The position numbers and the translations under genes are program-made. Shown here in pieces: positions 49,908-61,441 of a stretch of 64,000 nt of DNA. A model generated the notes under the pieces. That model did no database searches. It saw only the letters and a program-made list of their open reading frames with translations, and had not been told where the DNA came from. Origin of the DNA: Vibrio sp. AND4 (lineage in GTDB: Bacteria > Pseudomonadota > Gammaproteobacteria > Enterobacterales > Vibrionaceae); contig NZ_ABGR01000011.1 of assembly GCF_000171815.1 (NCBI RefSeq), positions 1 through 64,000 on the forward strand, written 5' to 3'. How positions within the stretch are numbered: the stretch's first letter is position 1; the number at the start of each line of letters is the position of its first letter.

Positions 49908-52253
49908 TTAATTGTTCAAATAGAATGGACGACCATATTTGATCGCGTTATCTGAGCCATCAAGCTCTTCCGCAGCGGTCTCTGCTCGTTGGTTGGTTGC
50001 AAAACCCTGAATACCGAAGTTAACGCTGATGTTGTTTTCGTATTCCGGTGATGAACCATCGCTACCGATCACTTTGTCATCCCAACCTAATAGTTGGTTT
50101 GAGTAGGTTAAACCCAAGTACCAACAATCTGATTGATAACGTAAGCTGGCTAGCCACTCCATATCAATATTTTCATTCAGGTCGTAGTAGTACTGACCAC
50201 TAGCAGACCAGCTAGGATTAAACTCGTATGCCGCTACAATACCTGCTTGTGAAATGCCTTTGCGAGTGAGCATATCTAGGTTTTTAACAGCGATGGTATC
50301 TTCAATGTACTCTTGTGTTACATAGCGGTAGTTACCTTGAATAAAACCATCTTTGAATTGGTATTCTAGTGTACTGTTAGCTAACTGCATCGAGCTCAAG
50401 TCGATATCGTACTGAAGTCCACCATGGTAGAGCAGATAATCGTTGTAGTTAAAATCGGCTTCAACTGCCCATGAAGAGTAGTTTGACGTTTCATCGGGCA
50501 TGTTTGGGTTATTGTTGATCTTGGTTTTCTTATCGAAGTAGTAGATCTGGCCAAATGAGACGTTCAGACGCTCTTTGTAATCCTCATCGAAGAAACGCGT
50601 ACTTGCACCATAGCTTAACTGATTTGCCGAGGCGATCTTGTCTATACCACTGTATTTACGGCTGCGGAAAAGGCCGTAGTAGTCGGTTTGCAACAACGTG
50701 GTGTCATAGTTGTAGATGTTGCTTTGATCTTCATCTGGCACATACAAGTATTGCAATTGCGGCTCTAGCGTTTGGGTGTAGCCTTCAATCCAGCTCGTAT
50801 CTCGCTCTAGGTATATACGTGCATGGGAGCGAAATTCTGGCATCACACGTGATACGCTTTCGTCGAGTGCATTACGTTGAACTGGGTCAGTAAGCCCTGC
50901 TAGTTCTTGTGAGTAGTACGTCGACAAGAGGCGCGCCTCTGTGGTCCAAGTCGCCCATGAGTTGGATAGCGGTATCGTAATACCCGGCTCTACGTGCACG
51001 CGAGTGGCGTCTGGTTTGTCAGTATCGTCACTTTCGAAGCGGCTAACTTCGCTGTTAACATCGAAGTTTACGTAGTCGCCCCACAGTGGCGTGTAGTAGT
51101 TCAGCTCAAGTTGAGGGAGGATACGATACGGTTGGTTTTCATCCTCAAGGAGGATTTGGAAATCACGAACTCGTAGTGATGCATCCCAGAAATCTGAACG
51201 GTATTTGACTTCCCCTGCTTGGAGCAATTGACCGTCTTCCCGATTACCAATGTCCGAGTCTAGATCTCGGAAGTAGTCGACATCACTTACTTTGGAGTAA
51301 TCAAGACTAACCACCCATTGTTTGTTGATAATACCGTCGTGCTTAAATTGGTAACCCCAACGTGTTTTATCAGAGTACTTTTTGTCACTGCCCATGTACT
51401 CGCCTTTGATTTCACCCCCACCCCAACCTTCGGTTAGGTAGCGGAAATCAGTATCGAGCTTATTACCACGCTTTTCCATATACATAGGCGTAATAGTCAT
51501 GTCGTACTGCGGAGCAATATTCCAGTAAAAGGGAAGTTCGACTTCCAGACCATCACTAGAACCATAAGACAAAGATGGAAATAGGAGGCCGGTTTTACGC
51601 GTATTGCCAATAGGCATGGTTATGTACGGTATATAGAAAACGGGGACATCCAATATTTCGAAACGAGGGTGGTGCAGGGTTGCTGTCTCTTCGTTTTGGT
51701 CGACGTCGATACCAGATGCAACCAAGCGCCAAGCATTGTCACCCTGAGGGCAAGAGGTTATCGTACCATCTTCCAGTTCATAGACAGATTGACCAGTACG
51801 TGCGATGTATGCCGCTGTGCCTCGACCTTGTTGGCAAAGGAATTGGTAATTGGTGTTTTCTAGAGAGAAAGTATCCTCATTGATGTTGTTGGTTACACGA
51901 TCAGAGCGTGCTTTCACTTTACCATCATTAAAGTTTACATTACCTTCGGCTACAACCACATTCTCTTGCTGGTGCAGCGTTACGTTATCTGCGGTGATCT
52001 TCTTCGGGCCTTGCGTTACTTCAACATTACCAGAGTACTGAGCTTTATCACCGTTGATGGCCTGTAGACTGTCTGCTTGTACGACAACTGGTGAGTTAAG
52101 CGCGTCCTCTTCACCACTTGTTTCGACCGAACATTGATCTGTGGCGGGCATTTCCTGCACACTATCATTGATATTCGCTTCAGCTTGAGTGGTCGGTACA
52201 AACAAGGCGGTGCTGATAGAGGCTGCTAAACATGTGCGGGAGAAATGTGGCAT
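49908..52253 (-). CDS. lptD: LPS-assembly outer-membrane protein LptD
   Basis: A 781-residue outer-membrane barrel that inserts lipopolysaccharide together with LptE. It has a signal peptide (about 1-24, TQA-EAN), an N-terminal OstA-type jellyroll (about 55-165, with [21 protein letters not shown]) and a C-terminal 26-strand barrel. Cysteines near 42 and 139, and a later CWYLGL cysteine near 720, could form the disulfides needed for folding. It heads the operon with surA. Confidence 0.95.
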   Translation of the reverse strand: MPHFSRTCLAASISTALFVPTTQAEANINDSVQEMPATDQCSVETSGEEDALNSPVVVQADSLQAINGDKAQYSGNVEVTQGPKKITADNVTLHQQENVVVAEGNVNFNDGKVKARSDRVTNNINEDTFSLENTNYQFLCQQGRGTAAYIARTGQSVYELEDGTITSCPQGDNAWRLVASGIDVDQNEETATLHHPRFEILDVPVFYIPYITMPIGNTRKTGLLFPSLSYGSSDGLEVELPFYWNIAPQYDMTITPMYMEKRGNKLDTDFRYLTEGWGGGEIKGEYMGSDKKYSDKTRWGYQFKHDGIINKQWVVSLDYSKVSDVDYFRDLDSDIGNREDGQLLQAGEVKYRSDFWDASLRVRDFQILLEDENQPYRILPQLELNYYTPLWGDYVNFDVNSEVSRFESDDTDKPDATRVHVEPGITIPLSNSWATWTTEARLLSTYYSQELAGLTDPVQRNALDESVSRVMPEFRSHARIYLERDTSWIEGYTQTLEPQLQYLYVPDEDQSNIYNYDTTLLQTDYYGLFRSRKYSGIDKIASANQLSYGASTRFFDEDYKERLNVSFGQIYYFDKKTKINNNPNMPDETSNYSSWAVEADFNYNDYLLYHGGLQYDIDLSSMQLANSTLEYQFKDGFIQGNYRYVTQEYIEDTIAVKNLDMLTRKGISQAGIVAAYEFNPSWSASGQYYYDLNENIDMEWLASLRYQSDCWYLGLTYSNQLLGWDDKVIGSDGSSPEYENNISVNFGIQGFATNQRAETAAEELDGSDNAIKYGRPFYLNN

Positions 52254-52519
52254 TGAATTGAACTTTCCTTTGTCACTGCTACTCGATGGCTATAGGGTGT
52301 TTACACCCTTGCTTGATAGCCAAATGAATCAACTATTGTTTGCAATTATGCCAGAACTGGGTTCGCTGTGGCATAATGCCGATATAAAATAGCTGCAAAG
52401 ATAGCCAAGCGAAATAGCCTGACCTAAAAAAACGAATTCCATTATCATAAAGGAAATCGTTGCGTCCGGCACTATAAGTCCGCTGTCGTCGATAAAAATT
52501 CATTGATAGAGAACACATA

Positions 52520-53374
52520 ATGCATATTTTTGGCAAAATTTTGGGGGCTTTTTTTGGTTTATTACTCGGTGGTCCATTCGGTTTGTTGTTTGGCCTATTT
52601 GTCGGTCACCAATTCGATAAAGCACGCCGCCTAAGCCAAGCTGGATTTTCGGCAGGTGGTTTCGGCAAAGGACCTAGCCAAGCTCAGCGCCAAGAAGAAT
52701 TTTTTAAGGCAGCATTCGCCGTGATGGGACACGTCGCAAAAGCCAAAGGTCAAGTCACCAAAGAAGAGATCCAACTGGCTTCGACTATGATGGAACGTAT
52801 GAACCTTCATGGAGAGCAACGCCGCGCTGCACAAGGAGCCTTCCGTGAAGGTAAAGAGAGTGACTTTCCTCTAGAAGATGTATTGGTTCGTGTGAAGATC
52901 TCTTCGGCAGGGCGTTTTGACCTGTTGCAATTCTTCCTAGAGCTGCAAATCTCAGCTGCCTTTGCTGATGGTTCGATTCATCCGAGTGAACGTAATGTCT
53001 TGCATAAAATTGCTCGAGGCTTGGGGTTCTCCTCTGAGCAGTTAGAGCGTCGCCTGCACATGCAAGAGGCAGCGTTCCGTTTCCAAAGCCAAGGTGGTTT
53101 TCAGGGCCAGCAGCAGGGACAATACCAATCTGCTGGCTGGCAACAAGCATCACAAGCGGATCAACTTGCGGATGCCTATAAAATTCTGGATGTGTCTTCA
53201 GATGCGGACGGTAAAACAGTAAAACGTGCTTACCGTAAACTGATGAATGAGCATCATCCAGATAAATTGATGGCAAAAGGTCTACCGCCAGAGATGATGA
53301 ACGTGGCGAAAGAAAAGTCACAGGAAATTCAAAGTGCTTACGATCTGATAAAGAGTGTCAAAGGGTTTAAGTAG
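52520..53374 (+). CDS. djlA: Co-chaperone DjlA
   Basis: A 284-residue type III J-domain protein anchored in the inner membrane by an N-terminal glycine-rich segment (about 7-32). A TerB-like middle domain (about 55-185) and a Gln-rich linker (GGFQGQQQGQYQ) precede the C-terminal J-domain (about 218-284) with HPD at 246-248, which stimulates DnaK. It is divergent from lptD, as in E. coli. Confidence 0.94.
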   Translation: MHIFGKILGAFFGLLLGGPFGLLFGLFVGHQFDKARRLSQAGFSAGGFGKGPSQAQRQEEFFKAAFAVMGHVAKAKGQVTKEEIQLASTMMERMNLHGEQRRAAQGAFREGKESDFPLEDVLVRVKISSAGRFDLLQFFLELQISAAFADGSIHPSERNVLHKIARGLGFSSEQLERRLHMQEAAFRFQSQGGFQGQQQGQYQSAGWQQASQADQLADAYKILDVSSDADGKTVKRAYRKLMNEHHPDKLMAKGLPPEMMNVAKEKSQEIQSAYDLIKSVKGFK

Positions 53375-53402
53375 CCAGATATTTTCTAATAATCGTTACA
53401 CT

Positions 53403-53426
53403 AAAAGGGCACTCGGTGCCCTTTTT
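53403..53426. terminator. Terminator between djlA and the DUF547 gene
   Basis: GGGCAC and GTGCCC pair (53407-53412 with 53416-53421) with flanking A/T pairing and a T-run on the plus strand. Confidence 0.9.
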
Positions 53427-53524
53427 CGATCTTATGCCCTGCCTTGATTTATTGGAGTCTTTTGATTTTCCCTTTTTAGGGGGCAGGAGACGCTCAAAAG
53501 CTGATTAACTTGTCAGAATCTACA

Positions 53525-54307
53525 TTAGTTGGCTTGATTTAAGTTCCAATCGTATTTGTATTTCACGTTACCAGAGAAGTCTTTGTAGTGTGGCGCGTAT
53601 TTCGCGATGTGGTTGAATACTTGTTTTTTTCCGCCAAAGTCTGCTGCAAACCAATCATAAATGGAAGAAAGTTGAGCTGTATTCCCGCTAATGAGCACGC
53701 CTTTGTTGCTGTTGATAAATATTTTTGCTGCGGAATCGAGTAGCCTTGGGGTGTTTTCAGCGGTAAATGCTTGAGGTTGAAGGTTAGGGCACCCTAAACT
53801 TGCACAGTTCACCGCGTAATGTGTTCTGGGATCATTCCAAATCGGGCGCAAAATTCGATGTTCAATGTCGTTTAGTGTCAGTGCCTTATCGTTAATCACC
53901 ACCACATCATCGGCCCAAGGCCCAAAACTAAATAAACCACCCAGTTTGGTTATCGATTCGACAGGGTAGTTATCCAGAATGAGATCAACCGTGATGGCGT
54001 TATAGAGGTTCACCCAATACGCGTACTGCTCTGCTCGGTTGTATTGCAAAGGGTTAAGTTTGGCTAATCGCTGGATATATTGTTTCAGCTTTTCTTTGTC
54101 AGAAACTGTGACTTGGCTATAGCGAAACAAGGTATTCTCTCCTTGCTCAACGACGTAAGCATCAAGCAACTGTTGCCACTCTTGATGGGAAATTTGGGCT
54201 TGGTTAGCTTGATTCGACTGCTTCCAATACGGCCATAAATCCGATTTAGGTGCGGAAAATGTCGAGAAAGAAACCAGAGCACAAAATAGCAAGAATAGAC
54301 GCTTCAT
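53525..54307 (-). CDS. DUF547 periplasmic protein
   Basis: A 260-residue protein with a signal peptide (about 1-18, TFS-APK). The DUF547 core is clear: QYAYWVNLYNAITVDLILDNYPVESI near 105-130 and HYAVNCASLGCPNLQPQAF near 162-180, with two cysteines in the second motif. The biochemical role is unknown, though DUF547 proteins are common in marine bacteria. It is downstream of, but separated from, the leu operon by the repeat and the leu terminator. Confidence 0.85.
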   Translation of the reverse strand: MKRLFLLFCALVSFSTFSAPKSDLWPYWKQSNQANQAQISHQEWQQLLDAYVVEQGENTLFRYSQVTVSDKEKLKQYIQRLAKLNPLQYNRAEQYAYWVNLYNAITVDLILDNYPVESITKLGGLFSFGPWADDVVVINDKALTLNDIEHRILRPIWNDPRTHYAVNCASLGCPNLQPQAFTAENTPRLLDSAAKIFINSNKGVLISGNTAQLSSIYDWFAADFGGKKQVFNHIAKYAPHYKDFSGNVKYKYDWNLNQAN

Positions 54308-54388
54308 AGAGAGACCTTTGGGTTAAACCTTGTTGCTAGTGTAGACCCGTCTACGACGGGATTTCTTTCCTGATATAGGAATATAAAG

Positions 54389-54414
54389 AAAAAAGGTTGG
54401 CCTATGCCAACCTT
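54389..54414 (-). terminator. Terminator of the leuABCD operon
   Basis: AAGGTTGG and CCAACCTT form a perfect 8-bp stem (54393-54400 with 54407-54414), followed on the minus strand by a U-run. It lies 76 bases past the leuD stop, after copy 2 of the 44-bp repeat. Confidence 0.9.
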
Positions 54415-54419
54415 GTAGA

Positions 54420-54463
54420 CCCAAGTCAGTCTCGCTGAACCTAACATCTCGAGGTTACTTGGG
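54420..54463 (+). repeat. Dispersed structured 44-bp repeat, copy 2
   Basis: The outer stem CCCAAGT/ACTTGGG is perfect (and extends to 8 bp at 54419 and 54464), with CAG/CTG and AACC/GGTT inner stems. It lies between leuD and the operon terminator, so it is part of the leu mRNA 3' end. Copy 1 is at 43591-43634. Confidence 0.8.
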
Positions 54464-54489
54464 TATATTTGTTTCAATTGCGCTTTGAA

Positions 54490-55092
54490 TTAGCTTAAGA
54501 AGTTCGGGATATTCGCTTCGTACTCGGCAATCTTGTCTTCGTGTTGAAGGGTCAGACCGATGTTATCTAGCCCGTTTAGTAAGCAGTGTCGGCGGAAGCT
54601 ATCAATTTCAAAGCTGTACTCTTTGCCATTGGCACGGACCAGATTCGCTTCTAGGTCCACTTCGACTTCAGCCCCCTCATTCGCTTCAACAAACTTGAAG
54701 ATTTCATCCACTTCTTGCTCAGTCAAACGGACAGGGATCATTTGGTTGTTGATCGAGTTGCCGTAGAAAATATCGGCAAAGCTAGGTGCGATCATTGCTT
54801 TGATGCCGTAATCCGCGAGTGCCCATGGAGCGTGCTCACGAGAAGAACCACAACCAAAGTTTTCACGCGCGAGTAGGATAGAAGCGCCTCGGTAGCGTGG
54901 AGCGTTCATCACGAACTCTGGGTTTGGCTGTTCGCCAGCGTCATCTAGAAAGCGCCAGTCATGAAACAAGTGCTTACCAAAACCTAGACGAGAGACCTTT
55001 TGTAGGAACTGCTTTGGAATGATGGCATCAGTATCCACGTTCGCTGCATCGAGAGGAACCACTAAGCCTGTGTGCTGTTTAAAACCTGACAT
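54490..55092 (-). CDS. leuD: 3-isopropylmalate dehydratase small subunit
   Basis: A 200-residue subunit that pairs with LeuC to isomerise 2- to 3-isopropylmalate. The N-terminal [22 protein letters not shown] and the swivel-domain motif [20 protein letters not shown] are typical. Length matches E. coli LeuD (201). It is the last gene of leuABCD, 11 bases after leuC. Confidence 0.97.
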   Translation of the reverse strand: MSGFKQHTGLVVPLDAANVDTDAIIPKQFLQKVSRLGFGKHLFHDWRFLDDAGEQPNPEFVMNAPRYRGASILLARENFGCGSSREHAPWALADYGIKAMIAPSFADIFYGNSINNQMIPVRLTEQEVDEIFKFVEANEGAEVEVDLEANLVRANGKEYSFEIDSFRRHCLLNGLDNIGLTLQHEDKIAEYEANIPNFLS

Positions 55093-55103
55093 CTGTTTTT
55101 CCC

Positions 55104-56522
55104 CTAGTTCTGTTTATCAAAAGAAGCGAGTTGACGAATATCGACAAAGTGACCTGCGATTGCTGCTGCTGCTGCCATCGCAGGGCTCACTAGGTGGGTG
55201 CGGCCATCACGACCTTGGCGGCCTTCAAAGTTACGGTTTGAAGTAGACGCGCAACGTTCATGTGGACCCAAGCGGTCGTTGTTCATTGCTAGACACATTG
55301 AGCAGCCCGGTAAACGCCACTCAAAGCCAGCTTGTTTAAAGATAATGTCTAGGCCTTCGGCTTCTGCTTGCGCTTTTACTTGCTCAGAGCCAGGAACGAT
55401 GAGAGCTTGAACGTGAGACGCGACTCTGCGACCTTTCGCTACTTCAGCGGCTGCACGCATGTCTTCGATACGTGAGTTAGTGCAAGAGCCAACGAAGACT
55501 TTATCGACGTTGTAATCAGACAATGACTTGCCCGCTTCTAGACCCATGTAAGCCAAGGCTTTTTCTGCCGATGCTTTTTCTACTGGGTCGGCAAAACTTT
55601 CCGGTGCTGGGATCGGTTGATCTACCGCGATCACTTGGCCTGGGTTAGTACCCCAAGTGACTTGTGGTCTGATATCCGCTGCGTTTAGTGTCACGACCGC
55701 ATCAAACTGGGCGTCATCGTCAGTTTTTAATGTCTTCCAGTACTCTACTGCGGCATCAAAGTCCGCACCTTGAGGTGAGAATTTACGGCCTTTAATGTAT
55801 TCGAATGTGGTTTCATCTGGCGCAATCAAACCGGCTTTGGCGCCGAGCTCAATCGCCATGTTACATACCGTCATGCGGCCTTCCATTGAAAGGTCTGTGA
55901 TGGCCTCTCCGCAGAATTCAACCACGTACCCCGTACCGCCAGCCGCTGTCGTTTCACCGATGATTGCTAGCACGATGTCTTTAGCTGTGATGCCTGGCGC
56001 TACTTTGCCTTTTACTTCGATCTTCATCGTTTTTGCACGCGCTTGTTTAAGCGTTTGTGTGGCTAATACGTGTTCAACTTCAGAGGTTCCTATACCAAAA
56101 GCGAGAGAGCCGAATGCACCGTGTGTCGCCGTGTGTGAGTCACCACAAACAATCGTCATGCCCGGTAGGGTAATACCAAGCTCTGGGCCCATGACGTGGA
56201 CAATGCCTTGGTATTTGTGGTTGATGTCGTAAAGCGTGACGCCAAATTCTTCACAGTTTTTTGATAGCGTTTCCATCTGGATGCGTGCCATCTCACCGGA
56301 TGCGTTGATGTCTTTGGTTGTGGTCGAAACGTTGTGGTCCATGGTGGCAAAAGTTTTGCTAACCTGACGCACTTTTCGACCTTTTTCACGCAGGCCGTCA
56401 AATGCCTGAGGAGACGTCACTTCGTGTACCAAATGACGGTCGATGTACAAGATTGGGTTTTCCCCATCGGCTGCGACGGCAACGTGTGCGTCGTAGACTT
56501 TTTCGTATAATGTTTTGCCCAT
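55104..56522 (-). CDS. leuC: 3-isopropylmalate dehydratase large subunit
   Basis: A 472-residue aconitase-family subunit with a 4Fe-4S cluster. The cluster cysteines are visible in [16 protein letters not shown] (near 347) and [10 protein letters not shown] (near 407-410). [16 protein letters not shown] and the [12 protein letters not shown] motif are conserved. Length is typical (E. coli 466). It is cotranscribed with leuD. Confidence 0.97.
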   Translation of the reverse strand: MGKTLYEKVYDAHVAVAADGENPILYIDRHLVHEVTSPQAFDGLREKGRKVRQVSKTFATMDHNVSTTTKDINASGEMARIQMETLSKNCEEFGVTLYDINHKYQGIVHVMGPELGITLPGMTIVCGDSHTATHGAFGSLAFGIGTSEVEHVLATQTLKQARAKTMKIEVKGKVAPGITAKDIVLAIIGETTAAGGTGYVVEFCGEAITDLSMEGRMTVCNMAIELGAKAGLIAPDETTFEYIKGRKFSPQGADFDAAVEYWKTLKTDDDAQFDAVVTLNAADIRPQVTWGTNPGQVIAVDQPIPAPESFADPVEKASAEKALAYMGLEAGKSLSDYNVDKVFVGSCTNSRIEDMRAAAEVAKGRRVASHVQALIVPGSEQVKAQAEAEGLDIIFKQAGFEWRLPGCSMCLAMNNDRLGPHERCASTSNRNFEGRQGRDGRTHLVSPAMAAAAAIAGHFVDIRQLASFDKQN

Positions 56523-56594
56523 TGTTTGCTATCTCGTGTATGGCTCCCGATAACGGCTCATCAGGAGCAAATAATTATTATTAAGTCTCTTGTA

Positions 56595-57695
<1,101 letters not shown>

Positions 57696-57776
57696 TTAAA
57701 TGTTCGATTTTTTTGTTTTGTCTCAACGAATTTGGTGGAGCCTGAGTTGTGAGGTTCAAGCTCTATTTGTTACTCA

Positions 57777-59324
57777 TTAAACCGCCGCTATTTTATTTTG
57801 CTTCATCTCTGCAATCGTATCCGCCCGGTGAATGCTGTTGATGACGTGCAGTAGTGCTTGACCTGATGCTTCAACAATATCGGTAGAAACGCCAGTACCA
57901 TGGTACTTACGGCCTTTGTAGTTAGCGATGATGTCAGCTTGGCCAAGACCGTCTTCACCTTCGCCTTTTGCGGTTAGGTCAAACTTATCTAGCACGATGT
58001 CGTAACCAGTTACTCGGTAGATACATTGGTATAACGCATCAACCGGACCATTACCGACGGCCGCTTCACACATCTCTTTATCACCGCATTGCATCTTAAC
58101 GCTGGTGGTCGCCATCACACTGCCAGATTGCACGCTTAGGTAGTTCAACTTGTAAAAGTCGTCTTCTTCACGCAAGTTCGAGAAATGCATCAGTGCTTCA
58201 AGGTCATAATCAAATACTTGACCTTTGCGGTCGGCAAGCTTTAGGAAGTCCTCGTACAATGCATCTAGATTGTACTCCTCTTCTTTGTAGCCCATGGTGT
58301 CCATGTGGCTTTTCACGGCAGCGCGTCCACTGCGGCTGGTTAGGTTTAATGCTTGGTTCTTAAGGCCAATCGACTCAGGCGTCATGATCTCGTAAGTGTT
58401 TTTGTTCTTTAGCATGCCATCTTGGTGGATCCCTGAAGAGTGGCTAAATGCGTTAGCACCCACGATGGCTTTATTGCTCTGGATTGGCATGTTACACAGT
58501 TGGCTGACCAACTTACTGGTGCGATGGATTTCGTCGTGTTTTAGACCGGTATGCACCCCCATGAATTCTTGACGGGTTTTTAGGATCATTGCGATTTCTT
58601 CAAGAGAACAGTTACCCGCGCGTTCACCTATACCGTTAATGGTGCCTTCTACCTGACGAGCCCCCGCTTGAACGGCAGCAATAGAGTTCGCAACAGACAT
58701 ACCTAAATCATCGTGGCAGTGAACAGAAATGATCGCTTTGTCGATGTTTGGTACGCGGTTAAATAGGGTCTCAATGATGCCACCAAACTCGCTTGGTACT
58801 GTGTAACCAACGGTATCTGGAATGTTGATGGTAGTTGCACCTGCATTGATAGCGGCTTCAACCATACGACATAAGTTGTCGATAGGAGTTCGTCCCGCAT
58901 CTTCACAAGAAAACTCGACGTCATCAGTGTAGTTCCGCGCATGTTTGACGGCTTTTACGCCCATTTCTACTACATCGTCGTAGCTACGGCGCAGTTTGTC
59001 TTGAACGTGAACGGTCGACGTTGAAATAAAAGTATGGATTCGAAATGCATCTGCCACTTTCAGCGCTTCAGCAGCAGCATCAATATCTTTCGCCACGGCA
59101 CGCGAAAGGGCACAAATTCGACTGTTTTTGATGTGTTTGGCGATGGTTTGTACAGATTCGAAATCACCTGGAGAGGAAACAGGAAAACCAGCCTCAATAA
59201 CATCAACACCTAGCCTTTCCAGCGCATAGGCAATTTGCAGTTTTTCTTTAACCGTCAAGCTTGCTGACAACGCTTGTTCGCCATCACGCAATGTGGTGTC
59301 GAATATAATGACTTGATTGTTCAT
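57777..59324 (-). CDS. leuA: 2-isopropylmalate synthase
   Basis: A 515-residue enzyme that condenses acetyl-CoA with 2-oxoisovalerate, the first step of leucine synthesis, and is inhibited by leucine. The N-terminal TIM-barrel domain starts [19 protein letters not shown], with the metal-binding [13 protein letters not shown] near 200. The C-terminal part is the leucine-sensing allosteric domain. AAGGAAG before the ATG at 59324 and homology rule out the 29-codon longer frame, which runs into the attenuator. Confidence 0.96.
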   Translation of the reverse strand: MNNQVIIFDTTLRDGEQALSASLTVKEKLQIAYALERLGVDVIEAGFPVSSPGDFESVQTIAKHIKNSRICALSRAVAKDIDAAAEALKVADAFRIHTFISTSTVHVQDKLRRSYDDVVEMGVKAVKHARNYTDDVEFSCEDAGRTPIDNLCRMVEAAINAGATTINIPDTVGYTVPSEFGGIIETLFNRVPNIDKAIISVHCHDDLGMSVANSIAAVQAGARQVEGTINGIGERAGNCSLEEIAMILKTRQEFMGVHTGLKHDEIHRTSKLVSQLCNMPIQSNKAIVGANAFSHSSGIHQDGMLKNKNTYEIMTPESIGLKNQALNLTSRSGRAAVKSHMDTMGYKEEEYNLDALYEDFLKLADRKGQVFDYDLEALMHFSNLREEDDFYKLNYLSVQSGSVMATTSVKMQCGDKEMCEAAVGNGPVDALYQCIYRVTGYDIVLDKFDLTAKGEGEDGLGQADIIANYKGRKYHGTGVSTDIVEASGQALLHVINSIHRADTIAEMKQNKIAAV

Positions 59325-59391
59325 GTTTGCTTCCTTCATGATTTCTGCACGTTTCGTGCTATTTAATCGTTTACTTCCGGTATTTAGATAT

Positions 59392-59416
59392 AAAAAAACC
59401 CGCATTTTCATGCGGG
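59392..59416 (-). terminator. leu attenuator terminator
   Basis: CCCGCAT and ATGCGGG pair (59399-59405 with 59410-59416) with a 4-base loop, followed on the minus strand by seven U (A tract 59392-59398). It lies between the leader peptide and leuA. Confidence 0.93.
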
Positions 59417-59454
59417 CTTCTTTGAAATTGGTGTGGTTATTTTTCTTCCACAGC

Positions 59455-59517
59455 CTACCCGCGCGAATTGGTCACGATCAGGAGGAGGCTAAGCAGGATA
59501 GAAAAATGTGCTGACAT
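59455..59517 (-). CDS. leuL: leu operon leader peptide
   Basis: A 20-residue frame ([20 protein letters not shown]) with five leucine codons within six codons (CTG CTT AGC CTC CTC CTG). It lies between a good promoter and the attenuator hairpin. This is the classical design in which ribosome stalling at leucine codons during starvation prevents the terminator from forming. The last sense codon pair and stop (CGC GGG TAG) contains GCGGG, which can pair with CCCGC of the terminator to form an antiterminator. Confidence 0.92.
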   Translation of the reverse strand: MSAHFSILLSLLLIVTNSRG

Positions 59518-59552
59518 AGTTGTTAAGCATTCCACAAAATTAAGTTAACAAA

Positions 59553-59581
59553 TTAGTACCGCACTCAACGAAGCGCGTCAA
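59553..59581 (-). promoter_or_regulatory. leuABCD promoter
   Basis: On the minus strand TTGACG (59576-59581) and TACTAA (59553-59558) are separated by exactly 17 bases. A start near 59546 would give a leader of about 155 bases to the attenuator. Confidence 0.8.
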
Positions 59582-59813
59582 CCCTAAAGTCGATTTTTTA
59601 TTCATATCGGATGAGTATACTAATGAGTAGTTAGGGAATGATATGCCTGTTGAATGGATCATTTAAGAATAAGATGCGCTCTGAGTGTGTAATAACAACC
59701 GGGTTTGCCTCGATGAGTGCATGTCATTAATTGTCCAACTTACCGTCATCTAGCTGTCACTTTCAACGCCTAGTTTTCATATTAAAGTCGTTGTCAAAGG
59801 AAAGGACAGTTAC

Positions 59814-60359
59814 ATGCGAGCTTTAGAGGCAATAATTCATCCGATGGCCAGTATTGCTAAATTTGATTTTGCCTTATCTAGTGTGTGTTTACAGCATCGT
59901 TTTAACCAGCAAGTCGCTAAGATAAGTAAAGGTGTATCACACAGTGGGGACGGGCATCTTTATTTGGTGTTGGGTTTGCTGGCTTGGTTTCTGGATGAAC
60001 AGCAAGGGTTGTGGTTCTTACTTACTGGCCTGGTTGCGTTTGCAATTGAGTTGCCCATCTACTGGACGTTAAAAAACGGTTTTAAACGTCGTCGCCCAAA
60101 AGAGCTTAGTTCACTGCTTCCCGCCTTTATTACTCCCTCTGATCGCTACAGTTTACCTTCTGGTCATACGGCAGCTGGCTTCATGATGGCGACGCTCATC
60201 AACCATTTTTATCCTGAACTGGGGGCCTTTTCCTTCGTTTGGGCTGGGTTAATCGGTACTTCACGGCTCCTGCTTGGCGTGCATTTTTTTACAGATGTCA
60301 TCATAGGTGCTCTACTGGGCAGCTTTTGTGGCTCTATCGCTTTAACGTTGACCGCTTAA
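59814..60359 (+). CDS. PAP2-family phosphatase
   Basis: A 181-residue integral membrane protein with about five segments. The three acid-phosphatase motifs are intact: KX6RP at 87-95 (KNGFKRRRP), PSGH at 115-118 and SRX5HX3D at 150-161. Substrates of such proteins include phosphatidic acid, phosphatidylglycerol phosphate and undecaprenyl pyrophosphate; the sequence does not choose among them. AGGA sites precede the ATG. A glycosyltransferase gene follows 35 bases later, so a joint envelope role is possible. Confidence 0.9.
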   Translation: MRALEAIIHPMASIAKFDFALSSVCLQHRFNQQVAKISKGVSHSGDGHLYLVLGLLAWFLDEQQGLWFLLTGLVAFAIELPIYWTLKNGFKRRRPKELSSLLPAFITPSDRYSLPSGHTAAGFMMATLINHFYPELGAFSFVWAGLIGTSRLLLGVHFFTDVIIGALLGSFCGSIALTLTA

Positions 60360-60394
60360 TTATGAGTGCGTTAGCTATGATAGGAAGTTAATTG

Positions 60395-61441
60395 ATGAAA
60401 ATCCTTTATGGCGTTCAAGGAACAGGAAATGGTCATATTGCTCGAGCGCGGGCGATGAATGAGGCATTCAAAGCACATGAAGTGCAGGTCGATTTTCTCT
60501 TTTCTGGTCGAGAGCCAAGTAAGTATTTCTCGATGGAAGTATTTGGTGATTATCAGACCAGACGTGGATTTACTTTTGTTACGGAAAATGGTGCGGTGAA
60601 CTACACCAAAACCGCTCTGAGTAATAATCTGATTCAGTTTTTCAAAGAAGTGAAGCAGCTTGACCTCTCTTGTTATGATTTAATTATCAATGATTTTGAA
60701 CCAGTTTCGGCTTGGGCGGCACGTAAGCAAAACAAACCTTGTATTGGCATTAGTCATCAGAACGCATTTCGTCATCCGATACCACAAAAAGGAGCAAGTT
60801 GGTTTGATAAGTCGGTGATTAGATACTTTGCTCCTTCTATGTATCACCTAGGGCTACATTGGTATCACTTTGACCAGCCTATTCTTCCACCCATTGTGCA
60901 TACGCTCGATTCTACAGAGGAAAGTGAAGATTTTGTCTTGGTATACTTACCGTTTGAATCGATAGAAGACATCAGCGACTTACTGTTTCACTTCAATCAG
61001 CAGAATTTTGTTTGTTATCACCCGAACGTGATTGAGTGCGAACGCATTGAAAATATTGAGTTGAGGCCTTTGTGTCACGCCAACTTTCACTATCACTTAC
61101 AGCGTTGCAGTGGTGTGATTGCTAATGGTGGCTTTGAGCTGCCGTCAGAGGCACTGTCGTTAGGTAAGAAACTTTTGCTCAAACCCTTAGCTGGACAATT
61201 CGAACAGCAAAGTAATGTCGCAACATTGGAGGACCTTGGGTTGGCGACATCAATGGATAATTTAGATAACTCCATAGTCCGCCAGTGGCTTAAGGAGCAA
61301 CACGCGGAAAGTGTGAAGTACCCTAATGTGGCAAAAGCGATTGCCAGTTGGGTGATGGAAGGGGCTTGGGATAGAACTGAAAAACTCTCACAGCAGCTTT
61401 GGGACCAAGTTGATTTTCCCAGTTATGTATCCACACTTTAG
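60395..61441 (+). CDS. MJ1255/VC2487-family glycosyltransferase
   Basis: A 348-residue GT-B fold protein. It begins KILYGVQGTGNGHIARARAMNEAF, the TIGR00661 (MJ1255) signature, and has the C-terminal nucleotide-sugar site region CSGVIANGGFELPSEALSLGKKLLLKPLAGQFEQQSN. The acceptor and sugar are unknown. AGGA lies nine bases ahead of the ATG at 60395; the TTG one codon earlier is a less likely start. It lies between a PAP2 phosphatase gene and leuO, the order also known from V. cholerae. Confidence 0.9.
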   Translation: MKILYGVQGTGNGHIARARAMNEAFKAHEVQVDFLFSGREPSKYFSMEVFGDYQTRRGFTFVTENGAVNYTKTALSNNLIQFFKEVKQLDLSCYDLIINDFEPVSAWAARKQNKPCIGISHQNAFRHPIPQKGASWFDKSVIRYFAPSMYHLGLHWYHFDQPILPPIVHTLDSTEESEDFVLVYLPFESIEDISDLLFHFNQQNFVCYHPNVIECERIENIELRPLCHANFHYHLQRCSGVIANGGFELPSEALSLGKKLLLKPLAGQFEQQSNVATLEDLGLATSMDNLDNSIVRQWLKEQHAESVKYPNVAKAIASWVMEGAWDRTEKLSQQLWDQVDFPSYVSTL

